From assembly GCA_030761205.1 (NCBI GenBank), contig JAULJL010000048.1, positions 7,245,501 to 7,309,500 of the forward strand: a stretch of 64,000 nt of DNA. The letters are read 5' to 3'. This stretch comes from Fremontodendron californicum (taxonomy: Eukaryota > Streptophyta > Magnoliopsida > Malvales > Malvaceae). Within the stretch, counting starts at the first letter, position 1, and each line of letters starts with the position of its first letter. This document shows positions 1 to 9,006 of this stretch, one piece after another. The notes below the pieces were generated by a model, which worked only from the letters and a program-made list of their open reading frames with translations, ran no database searches and was not told the DNA's origin. Both the position numbers and the translations under genes were made by a program.

Positions 1-473
1 TTTTGCGCCGTACGGAGGGAGCCGTGCACTGAATCGCCATGCATCTGAGATTACCCTCCGGCACCGAAACTTTATCCCTGATCTCTTCGGTGACAACCCT
101 ATTAGTAAAGGAGCCTGGTGATTCATGCGTCAATGGAACAGAAAATGAGCCAACTCGGGCTCTCGTGTTCGCAACACCAGCTGGGGCATCAAGAACTGAA
201 ACTGAGATTTTGAAAGATTTATCCCTCACCGTGACTAACACAGAGGACGGGATACTCAGCTTGCTATCAACCAAGATTAACATGCACGCAACGTCGAATC
301 TCCTTCTATTTACTGTGTTTTCATCGAGTCTGATGAAAGAACCCCATCTATTACCCAAGGAACTGAAAAACCCTTCATGCCATACCTGTAACGGCACATC
401 AAACAAGTTTACCCAGACAGCAATCTCTTTGTTGAGGACGTCATCGTTCCACGGTTCAATGGTCTCAAGCTAA
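1..473 (-). mobile_element. LINE ORF1-like fragment (DUF4283-type domain)
   Basis: The minus strand is open across this stretch and reads as the N-terminal domain of a plant non-LTR retrotransposon ORF1 or zinc-knuckle protein (DUF4283 type). It contains WVNLFDVPLQVW, then FFSSLGNRWGSFIRLD, then RRRFDVACMLI, the usual order of conserved blocks in that domain. The long plus-strand frame at 39-473 is its shadow. The fragment runs off the left window edge and stops near 473, with no reverse transcriptase nearby, so it is a remnant. In the full-length family this protein binds RNA. Here I infer no function. Confidence 0.6.
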
Positions 474-476
474 AGT

Positions 477-976
477 CATAATACAGTCTTAAAATTGAAA
501 ATTAGCAATCCAAACACAAAGTAAATAAGCAATCCAAATACATAAAGTGAAATAAGCAATCCAAATCTCATGAATATTCCTATGGAGCAGCATCTGCATA
601 AAATTGACAAATATTATACAATTAAAATCATTTTATAGCTAGAAGATAAAATGACAGTCTTTGCTATCTCTGTTACAATCCTATATTCAATCAAAATCTA
701 GGATTGGCTTTATGTTTATCCCTGAAGCAAACTTCTTTGTAAGGGTTTCCTTCTCTGTGACCCTAGGTTTTCAATCTAGCAAATGCAGGTTGTTGTTGAT
801 GAGGACTAAATAGCAATGAAGAGGGAAAACCCAAATCAAACATTGTTAACTCTTAAAAGCAGCTTCTCAAACTGTTTTTCCTAATAATTTCTTGAAATTC
901 ATAACATCTTTAGTTTGTCCTATTTTCTTTATTTTCTTTGGTCAATTCTCATTTCTTTTCTTTGTTTCTTTATCTC
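477..976. other. Intergenic, no gene seen
   Basis: AT-rich sequence with T-runs. No coding pattern, RNA gene or clear repeat was seen. Confidence 0.5.
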
Positions 977-1172
977 CGAGTCTATGTTATACGAACTTTT
1001 TATTTTTTTTAAAATATTCGTGTCCGACACGTGTACGGCACATATTCGGATATGGGTATAAAATATGATTCTTCAAATATATAAAATAACTTAAAAAAAT
1101 GAATATATTTATATAAAACACATTCTCATATCGACACTCACTTTTGGATTTGAGTGAGTAACGTAGCTCCAA
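977..1172. repeat. MITE family 1 copy
   Basis: This is a copy of a roughly 200-bp repeat that recurs through the window. It has degenerate termini of the form CTATGTTACTCGGACT and its complement, and inner blocks such as TGTCCGACAC, CATATTCGGATATG and CGACACTCAC. Inverted ends without coding capacity point to a MITE. Other copies lie near 13438, 14085, 36426, 36905, 43846, 44230, 45332 and 51888. Confidence 0.6.
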
Positions 1173-1907
1173 ACAAACAAATTCATTGTCGCAACCTAAA
1201 AAAAAAAATAAAAAATAACGACGACGTCTCATCGCAAGACTTTTTTATTCGTTAGGCGTGACATTAAAAAAAAAATCGAGGAAAAGTCGACTTAATTCCT
1301 CTAGAAAAATGAAGGTTTTGAAAATGACCTTAAAAGAGACATGGAGTCGCCACCAATCTTTTTTAGCTAGGTGTGATCGGCCACCTATTAAAACCGGTTT
1401 TATAAAATATTTTAAAAATTAATTAAAACATTTTAAAAACCAATTTCAAGTCTGCGTTTTAAACCAGAGAAATCAAAGAAGCGGGTTCGGGAGTCGGTTA
1501 CGTGTGGGGAAGGATTAGCACCCCCACAACGCCCGTATAAATCGGTACCTTATTAATCGTGTGTTATCTCAAGTCTCGGTAAAAATTGGTTTTAAATTTA
1601 GTATTTCAAGTTAATTCCCAATTTAAAGAAAAATAATTCCCTTTTTTATTGAAAATGATCCGGAATTTATAAATTCAAAATTTTCCTATATTCCCCAACA
1701 AACGTGGCAAAATATAGAAATTTTTATTAGTTTTGAAAAACTTTCCGAATCATTCTTCTTTTTGAAAGAAATATATTCCTTTATTAATGATAATTGATGA
1801 TATTCCCTCCAGCAAACCCGGTAGAGAACTCATGAATTATTTTAGCTCGGGAATATCTTTATTTTTATTGAAAAATCATTATCCTTTTGAAAACATTTTA
1901 AAAGATA

Positions 1908-3300
1908 TGAATATGTATATGCATGACATAGTAAAGTCTAAATAATATAATGCAACCTAAATGACATGACAAATATGAATGGTATGGCATATAATTTAAA
2001 TGACATGGAATAAAATAATGCTATCATATAATATGCATGAAAATAATAATGCATGAACATAGTATATACTAAATAAAAATAACTAAATAAAAGCATAGGA
2101 TATCATGAAATATTCACAACCATATAATAAACCATGTAACATCAAAAAATATAAATCAAAATAACAACAATATCATAGAAATTATTATGGCAAGAATCAC
2201 ATATTATATAAAATGCATGAATATAAAAATGCAATGCATGAAATGTATTTTTTCCTTTAATTAAGGAAATCCGAAATATCTAAAAAGATATCCGGCTACC
2301 TTAGGAAAATATGTCAAATTAAATATTCTAAAACCAAAATACTTTGTGATTGTTTGAAAACAATTTTGAGAAGCTTGAATAAAAACTGGGCTAAAATTTT
2401 TTAAATGGCTCTAATTTCCTAAGTTTAAAAAATCCGGACTTGACTACCCTTAACCCGGGACTTGAAAAACCATTTTTAGAGTTTAAAAAGGCTTAGAAAT
2501 TATCCTAAGTCAATAGCTAACCCTCCTAATCAGCCCACTCTAAGTAAATTAACCAAAACAGAAAAATGGTTTTTCTTTAAATTCAATTCTGACTCCACTG
2601 TCCAGTTTTAATCCACGATTTTTTACCCTATTTTTAAAAATTCCAAAAATTCTGAAAAAAATACTGGAGACTCAGAGCATGTAAAACTACACGATAAAAA
2701 ATTGGCTTAATTTTCTGATCAAAGATGAATTCCCAGAAAAATCAGAGATGTACGAGTTTTTGGAAGAGAAAAAAACTGCTTTGCCAACACATTTTTGCCT
2801 TTGATAAAATCATTTAAAAACCAAAGTAAAAATATTTGAAACTCATAAAATGATTTACAAACAGTAGCTAGGACTTTTTGAAAGTTAGATAAAAATTGGC
2901 TAAGTAAAAAAATCACAAAGGTAGAATAATCAATTTGACAAACTTAATTTTCCACAAATGTGCTCAAGAGAGCATGACTTTGAACCATTAATTGGCTCAA
3001 GTCATTATTCAAGTGGCATGAACATGAAATGCATGAAATAATGCAGCAAACACAATGCATGAAATGCATGGATTTAAACCTAAATGTATAAAAAAATGCA
3101 TGGCATCAATATAGTGACCTAGATGCCTAGCATGAATTTGCATGGCAATAAATGTTATCCTAACCTAAATATGCATGAGATGCATAGTAATGCAAATGTA
3201 ACATATACCTAAACTATTATAAAGATGCATGGAAATATCATGAATATATAGTGACCAAATAAACCTAATACTAATGCATGAACATGGCACAACTAACACA
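1908..3300. repeat. ATGCATG-rich low-complexity tract
   Basis: Dense, irregular recurrence of ATGCATGA, AAATGCATG and TGACATG words in AT-rich DNA, inside the proposed long LTR. No coding capacity beyond chance frames. Confidence 0.6.
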
Positions 3301-3479
3301 CAATCTCGTGGCATACTATATAATGTAAAGCTATCCTACCACGCTCAAGCTAACCTATCTCAAGCAAAATACCTTGCTCTAGCTTTCCAAATCAAAGAGT
3401 ATTAAGCAATCTCTTCTTTTTTCTTCTGCTTTTTCCCCTCTCTTTTCTCCTTTCTTGTATCCCTAGCTACTGCCCTTGT

Positions 3480-3808
3480 TCAACCTTCCAAGTCTTTATA
3501 TAAAGCTCATGAACCTCTTGGAAAAAGCTCTTGATTCCATCATCATTACGAGAGTCATGAAGGAGCATAAATCGTGTATGACCAGTAGTTACATAAACTG
3601 ATACCACCAAATCATTGAACCTGTCAATTGCTTTCAAGAACATCGCACTAGTGGTCCATGCAAGGTCTTGAACAATATCCAGAGCTGCATGTAATATGAA
3701 TTGGTGCAGCTGAGCAGCATCTTCTCTTTTAGCAGCAGACCCCACTTCAGCTTCATATATTGGGATGTCATTTCGGCTCACAATGATAAAACAAGCTGTA
3801 GTTGTCAT
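3480..3808 (-). pseudogene. TRAPPC2/sedlin gene fragment
   Basis: The minus-strand frame starting at 3808 reads MTTTACFIIVSRNDIPIYEA and continues through QLHQFILHAALDIVQDLAW, SAMFLKAIDRFNDLVVSVYV and HTRFMLLHDSRN to SFFQEVHELYIK. These are the conserved blocks of TRAPP complex subunit 2 (sedlin), a longin-fold subunit of the tether for ER-Golgi vesicles. The frame ends after ELYIK with an unrelated tail of about 8 residues. The C-terminal strand and helix, about 25 residues in the family, are missing. It sits in line with six other gene fragments on the same strand, so it is most likely a captured exon or cDNA piece and not the functional gene. The homology is very strong, so capture looks fairly recent. 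Confidence 0.8.
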
Positions 3809-3837
3809 CCTTGTGATGTGGCAAGATCAACTCTAGT

Positions 3838-4263
3838 TGATGGAATTCTGCTCCATTCTGTCTTCTGGGGGTTCTGTCACCCGCAACAAAATGATCGAGT
3901 ACTCCAAGCAGAGGATAAAGATAAGAATGCAAGAGCTTTTGCAGAATCCTTAGCTGCAGCCAAAACCAAATCTTCAGGAGGCAACTCTGTATAGAAACAA
4001 GCAGACTGGCCAACAGACATCTGAGTGACAACAACTTCAAAACAGGGAATCACTGCTCCAATCCCCATCTCAAACTCAAACTCCTCAATACTTTCAAGAA
4101 GCTCTTTCTGAAGTTGACCTTTTGTCACTAAAGATACAAAATAGCATACACACAAAAAAGACCCATTCGATGAACAAACACCAGAATCCGGACCTTCTAT
4201 ATTTATAGAACTCACATCATTTTCCATCACACCATTTAAAATATTAGTACTGTATCTTGACAA
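3838..4263 (-). pseudogene. HEN1 small-RNA methyltransferase fragment (FKBP-like region)
   Basis: The minus frame reads NILNGVMENDVSSINIEGP, then KELLESIEEFEFEMGIGAV, then VVTQMSVGQSACFYTELPP. This matches the FKBP-like domain upstream of the methyltransferase domain of plant HEN1, which 2'-O-methylates miRNA and siRNA 3' ends. The original frame breaks near 3890 and is recovered in another frame as LEYSIILLRVTEPPEDRMEQ, ending at a stop near 3840. The methyltransferase domain is absent. The piece lies between the TRAPPC2 and SEL1-like fragments on the same strand, so it is a captured, frameshifted fragment. Confidence 0.75.
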
Positions 4264-4310
4264 CTCTGATGACGCTTTTAAAGGAATACTTAAGGTATGA
4301 AAGACAGGTT

Positions 4311-4607
4311 CTAATAGCCGGTGCTGGCGACAAAATGAACTGAGAATTTCTCTCGTGAAGGAACCCCATAACCACTATAATACATTTGACCGACTAGAAC
4401 CTGCATGTTGACATCCCCGGATTTGGCTTCCTTGAGAGTGTCTTTGAACCAACGCTTGACGCAATCGGAGACAATCTCGGAGAGTGGCAGGCGTTGACTG
4501 GCACTAGAGCTCTCCATCTTCTTCTTGGACTTGGACTTGTCTTCACTTATAATCCGCCGGTTCTGCGTTGTGGGTTTTGCGTTTTTGCTGGTGACAGAGT
4601 GAGCCAT
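4311..4607 (-). pseudogene. SEL1/TPR-like protein N-terminal fragment
   Basis: The open minus frame starts MAHSVTSKNAKPTTQNRR and includes LPLSEIVSDCVKRWFKDTLK, then EAKSGDVNMQVLVGQMYYSG and YGVP. The last part matches the first helical repeat of a plant SEL1/TPR-type protein whose exact name I cannot give. After YGVP the reading continues into about 15 unrelated residues, so the remaining repeats are missing. It keeps a plausible native start codon. It is flanked by the HEN1 and SCYL2 pieces in the same orientation. Confidence 0.55.
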
Positions 4608-4782
4608 GAACGAGAGGCAGAATGGCTTGTTTTACAAGCTGCATATTAAGTTGCCTGTCTTGTTGATAATAAGCTCTGCATGCTTCAACAGCAACAACAA
4701 GGTCTCTCCTACAGCAGTGCTCAGGACAGGCAAAAGAGCAAGCAATGTAAACAACTCAAAATCATTTTTACCCTGTGACTCT

Positions 4783-4990
4783 TATATCGCAACACACGGG
4801 AGTCAAAATCTTTCCACATATCAGATAAAACTTTTAAAAACTCAGACTTCTGCATGTTATCTCTTTCAAGCATGTGGTCGAGGAAGCGAAGAGCACGCAA
4901 CCTAGTATCATCTCGGAAAAATGGAGAACCAGTAAAATCCAGTGCTGATGGCCTGATAGATTCATTTGCAGAGAGCATCCTCTGTAAGTC
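4783..4990 (-). pseudogene. SCYL2 (SCY1-like pseudokinase) fragment
   Basis: The minus frame reads [40 protein letters not shown] and [19 protein letters not shown]. This is the highly conserved segment joining the pseudokinase and HEAT-repeat regions of plant SCYL2, which acts in clathrin-dependent trafficking. Only about 65 residues are present. The fragment joins directly to a PGES2-like piece on its 5' side and ends in unrelated sequence after VLRYK. It is clearly partial and part of the captured series. Confidence 0.75.
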
Positions 4991-4997
4991 ATGGATT

Positions 4998-5215
4998 AAC
5001 TTTATTGCAGAACGGACAGGCCTCATAATGATAAAGAACAACATCCTTTGGCATGAGCTCGGCTGGCGGCGGCTCCTTGGCGTAGACCGAAGCAGCGGTG
5101 GAAACGGAGGCAACAACACCGGCAAGGCAGGGAGAGACAGCTTGAGCCGAGCTTTTGGAAAAGGAACTGAGGACCGTAGAGAAGCAACGCCGGCGAGTGT
5201 AGGAATTGTTGGTTC
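4998..5215 (-). pseudogene. Prostaglandin-E-synthase-2-like (glutaredoxin-fold) 5' fragment
   Basis: A minus frame not starting with Met reads [16 protein letters not shown], then [20 protein letters not shown], then [13 protein letters not shown]. It corresponds to the N-terminal, organelle-targeting-like part and the CPFC active-site loop of plant PGES2-like proteins, which have a glutaredoxin/GST fold. Homology stops right after CNKV at about 4998, where the SCYL2 sequence begins. The rest of the GST domain is missing. Longer frames on either strand here (for example 4854-5264 plus) are shadows. Confidence 0.65.
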
Positions 5216-5475
5216 TGTTGCTGCAAAAGAGCGCTACCCGGAGGAAAGGAGGGTGGAGGTTTAAGAACCCTAATTTGAAGAAATTAAATTGAATGCGAGA
5301 GAGAGTTGTTAAAGCAATGTGTTTATATTTTTGAATGAAACAAAGAGAAGAGAACAGATAAATTTGGAAGACAGTTTGACGATGGGAATTGGGAAGAAGC
5401 TGGAAAAGTAAATACTTAATGGGAATTTTTTCTCTCTTTTTCCCCTGACAACCAAAGCTTTCTTTTTCCTTTCCA

Positions 5476-5898
5476 TTAGCTCGCAGCTCCTTTAGCTCTT
5501 AGCCCCATGAAAAAAAACAAAACTTTCCTTTCATTTCTTTTAGCTCCCGCATCAACAAGTTTGCTGGGTGCTCTAAGTGTACCATGCGCTGACTCCATGT
5601 GTTTGTAAGTAATGAAAACTTTCCTTTCATCTCCATGCATTCGAAAGGCAGCACACAAGGTTTCTGAAGTGGTATTCCAGGCTAAGCCACGAACAAAAAG
5701 CTTTTGATGTACAGGATCTGAACTGGCAATACTTTTAAATTCTTCAGCAATCGAAGGATATTGGGACCCTAGTCTAGATAGAAGATCGACGAGCTGGGAT
5801 TTAGCAAGTGGATCAAGCAAAGTACGCAGCTCTTCTTGAGTTGATAACTGCACGTTGTTTCCCATCTCTTCCATCTTTCTCTTTTTCAAATCCTCCAT
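5476..5898 (-). pseudogene. UBA2-type RNA-binding protein fragment (UBP1-associated)
   Basis: From the start codon at 5898 the protein reads MEDLKKRKMEEMGNN, then LRTLLDPLAKSQLVDLLSRL, then DPVHQKLFVRGLAWNTTSET. This matches the N-terminus and RNP2 motif of the first RRM of UBP1-associated proteins 2. The RRM is internally deleted: AFRMHGD is followed at once by a short ERKV linker and FITYKHMES, omitting about 20 residues. A near-copy of that junction sequence recurs after APSKLVDAG. The short direct repeat AACTTTCCTTTCAT (near 5521 and 5617) sits at both junctions. Everything C-terminal of RRM1 is absent. About 550 bp of upstream sequence may include the native leader. Confidence 0.75.
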
Positions 5899-6470
5899 TT
5901 ATTTTGCTCTCTATTTTCGGCTTTGTTTCTCTCTGCAAAAATGGGTTCTTTCGTTCACCTTTTTTTCAAAACCCCCTCTCCATTCTTTCTCTTTTTTTTT
6001 TAGCCGCAAGCCCCTTTCTCCTCTTTTCTCAAAATCGGCCCCCTCTTTTTTATTAATAACACCAGCTTTTTCTTTGAACTCCTTTTTTCGGGGTGTACAT
6101 CTCGGGGTCTACAATTTCTCTCCTGTTTGGCGCATGACGACTCCTGGGCAGACAAATTCTCTCGTGTTTGGCGCGAAACACCCCATGTGCGCCCCTCAAC
6201 GGTTGTTGTCTGCTTTCGGACATCTTGAACTAAGCTTTTGTCTGTTTTGTTGACTGGGAGAAGTGTTGAACTTTTTTTTTTTTTTTTTACTTTCCCCCAA
6301 GGCCGGTATCAATTGAAAAGTACAGTGGCAAAAGTTGTGAAAACTAAGGAGAATTAACTGAATAAAAATTCACCCTGCTGTTACATTTTCTTTCTGAAAC
6401 TAAAAAAAATAGTTAAAAGTTTTCATGAGACGGGAAAAAGTAAAAAAAAAAAAGGCTTTGGATTTCGGGT
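5899..6470. other. Non-coding stretch between captured fragments
   Basis: Pyrimidine-rich plus strand (CT/T tracts) that may be the 5' leader or promoter of the UBA2 donor gene. It contains an imperfect direct repeat with CTGTTTGGCGC and CGTGTTTGGCGC near 6120 and 6155. No gene seen. Confidence 0.4.
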
Positions 6471-6473
6471 TGT

Positions 6474-7150
6474 TTATGCCGGTGAAAGTTGAGAGGTGGG
6501 ATCGGCTGATGAAGGAATATCAGGGCCCACACGACAACCTTCAAGCATGAACATAATATCGGACATGGTTGGTCGATCAAGAGGATCTGGAGCTGTGCAA
6601 AGTAACCCGACTTTGATTCCTAGGAGAAAATTCTTCCCATTCTGATGATTCAGAATCAAGCTCAAGTAGTCCTGGTTCTAGAAGTTCATTGATTTGGCCT
6701 CTTTGAAGCTGCTTCTTGACCCATTTCACAATGTCTTCATCCTGTGTGAAGATAACTGGTCTCTTTCCTGTAAGTAGTTCAAGCAAGACAATGCCGAAGC
6801 TGCAGACATCTGATTCTTTGGTGGTTTCCCCTGTTAGAACTGCTTCTGGGGATACATAACCCAATGTGCCAACTGAAGTTGAAGTCGAAGCTTCTGCCGG
6901 AGTTGCAATTTCGAGACTATCCAAGCCGAAATCCGACAAATGTGCTTCGAAATCGGCATCGAATAGAACGTTTTGGGGCTTGACATCTCCATGAACCATG
7001 TTGGATGTATGTAGAAAGGCTAAACCACGGGCAATGCCTAGAGCAATCAGGTGGCGCATTGGCCAATTTAGGACATGACCATCTTGGTAGGATGCTTCTT
7101 GTAAGAGTGTAGCAAGCTTGCCATTGAGCATGTAATCATATACCCTCTTC
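6474..7150 (-). pseudogene. LRR receptor-like kinase 3'-terminal fragment (kinase domain)
   Basis: The minus frame encodes most of a kinase domain: YDYMLNGKLATLLQEAS, LNWPMRHLIALGIARGLAFL, MVHGDVKPQNVLFDADFEAH, LSDFGLDSL, GTLGYVSPEAVLTGE and SFGIVLLELLTGKRP. HGD replaces the usual HRD, as in one LRR-RLK subgroup. After SSEWEEF a one-base frameshift near 6640 separates the end (LLGIKVGLLCTAPDPLDRPT to PTSQLSPA and stop), which looks like the native C-terminus. The P-loop, LRRs and signal peptide are absent, and the 5' edge runs into a T-rich tract. It is therefore a broken, captured 3' exon. Confidence 0.8.
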
Positions 7151-7519
7151 TTTATTTTTTCAAGTCTTTTTCTTTTTTTTTTCTTTTTTTTTGTCAAATG
7201 TTTTCAATTAAAAAAGAATTATTTTAAAAATCTAATAAAGCTCAAGATTAATTTTTTTTTTACCTCGGGTTTAAATTGAATTTTAAATTGGTAATTTTAC
7301 GGTCCGATTTTACTTGAACAATTAAAGCTAAAAATGATATATATAATTTAGAACATTTTAAAAATCTAAAATCGCGACCGTGACTTTTACAAAAATATTA
7401 AACCCGAGAGAGGGACAAATCAAAATTGGTTTTAAAAGGCCCGGACAAAATTAGGTGTCTACATTCATGAAAGAGAAATCATAGCTTACGTAGTCCTAAA
7501 TGACGTATATGTTGGGGAG

Positions 7520-7852
7520 TTCTAAGGTACGCTCCTTAAAGTGAACTTAAAATAGGTTCCATCACATATAAACAAGACAAAATTACATATAAACATAATA
7601 AATTATATAAAGTTGTCATTTTTATATGTAATTTTTTTACATATAAACATGACAAATTATAAATATACATGATAAATTACATATAAACATAACAAATATG
7701 TCATTTATTTTTGTAATTTTTTACATATGTAAAAAAAATTTTACATGTATTTTTTTTTACATATAAATATGACACAAATTACATATAACCATGACAAATT
7801 ACATATGTAATGGAGCTTACGGGAAGTTCATTTTAAGGAGCTTTCCTTAGAA
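7520..7852. mobile_element. MITE with about 30-bp inverted ends and internal tandem repeats
   Basis: The left end, TTCTAAGG followed by GCTCCTTAAAGTGAACTT, is mirrored by the right end, AAGTTCATTTTAAGGAGC followed by CCTTAGAA. The interior is a series of ACATATAAACATGACAAATT-like repeats. No coding capacity. Confidence 0.65.
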
Positions 7853-8535
7853 TTTTCTCGTATATGGTACACTAGTAAATTTCCATGAAATGAATGATGG
7901 ACAGGTCTACAGCTAAGATTATGCTACCCTTTTTTTTCCTATCCATAATAACAGTAATCAGTTCGTAAACATTGTAATTTGGTTATAATTACTTGAGATT
8001 TCATTTTTGAAGTTTTTAATTCGAATTTTGAGAGATAAGAAAGATGTGTTTTATAAGACTGAACATAGTATATAACTAAAAAAAAAATGAACAATGTTCT
8101 CGACAGTCAAGAAATCTAATATTATAAACAAGAAAAAAGTTAAACAAATCAGATAGAAAGCAGTAAAGAACAAACCCCAAACAACAATAGCTGAGTTCCA
8201 ATGTTCAAAGGTGACTTTACAATGAAGAGGGAAGGGAAGAAGCAGAGTCAAATTGGACAAATGCACAAAAGGAGAATGGAATATACATTTGCTATTGATA
8301 GCAAGCTTATTACCATATAATATCTTTCATCGAATCGAACAGAGAGTTGATTTCAAATTCAATCGATTCAATTTTTTAATTATTGATAAATAATATATAA
8401 TTTTTTTATATTATTAGATTTTTATTAAATTGAGCCCAACTTTCTAAAGTAAATAGAGCAAACATTGGACCAAGCAGCCTCTACTAGGGCGCAACTTTTT
8501 GAAGTGAGAAAAAAAGGGCCAATCTATACTTGATT
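7853..8535. other. Intergenic, no gene seen
   Basis: AT-rich DNA before the left edge of duplication unit A. The homology with 25950 onward begins at about 8540 (CTGATTCAATAATGAAG). Confidence 0.5.
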
Positions 8536-9006
8536 CACTGATTCAATAATGAAGTAAATTACGTTTGGGAGATGACTTTTATTGCGTTTCTTTAATGAAT
8601 TTTTGAGGAAATAGATTACTTCCATCCTTAAATAGAATGTGTATTTTCGGCAAAAAGGTCCAAAATAGTCGCCCCTACGTGTTAGCTAATCTGTCGAACT
8701 GAAACAGCACCAATTGCCCTAATTAGTCCGGCATTCTGAAGGGGAAGGACGGGCCGTTAACTAAGCCCTTTTAAAGATAAATAAATACTAATTTCAGTAG
8801 GATTACTAATCATCTTATAACTCTATATAAATAAATATATTAAAAAAATACTAGTTTCCGTAGGATTACGAATCATTAACTCTATATATTGAAAGCTACA
8901 TCCAGAAAATATTATAAAAATTATACCTAGCTCTCAAGTTTTTTTTTTTATATTAATTCTTTTTCTATTGTTGTTTGAATCAAAGCTTTTAGGAGACAAA
9001 TTACTA

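Larger units (their letters stand above)
1357..7463 (-). mobile_element. Very long Tat/Ogre-type LTR (minus orientation) carrying host gene fragments
   Basis: On the minus strand the sequence starts at 7463 with TGTAGACACCTAATTTTG, a typical LTR head. Its other end abuts TGGTGGCGACTCC (complement of 1343-1355), which resembles the tRNA-Arg primer-binding site known from Tat/Ogre Ty3-gypsy elements. The stretch 1450-1545, with the GGGAAGGATTAGCACC block, is also typical of this group. The implied LTR is about 6.1 kb, long but within the range known for Ogre LTRs. Internal retroviral-type coding is absent: the sequence left of 1343 is cut off near 1250. Seven host gene fragments lie at 3480-7150. 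They could have been captured by the element or could belong to a second element nested in the LTR. The assignment is an inference from short motifs. Confidence 0.5.

Noticed and set aside
39..473. Plus-strand 144-codon frame
   Set aside because: Shadow of the minus-strand LINE ORF1 domain, which has recognisable conserved blocks.
1908..3300. Possible CRISPR-like or satellite array of ATGCATG words
   Set aside because: Spacing is irregular and the units are short; typical low-complexity LTR sequence in a plant genome.
4854..5264. Plus-strand frame of 136 codons
   Set aside because: Antisense to the SCYL2 and PGES2-like fragments. No family resemblance.
5855..6253. Plus-strand Phe/Ser-rich frames
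   Set aside because: Arise from a pyrimidine-rich leader; low complexity.
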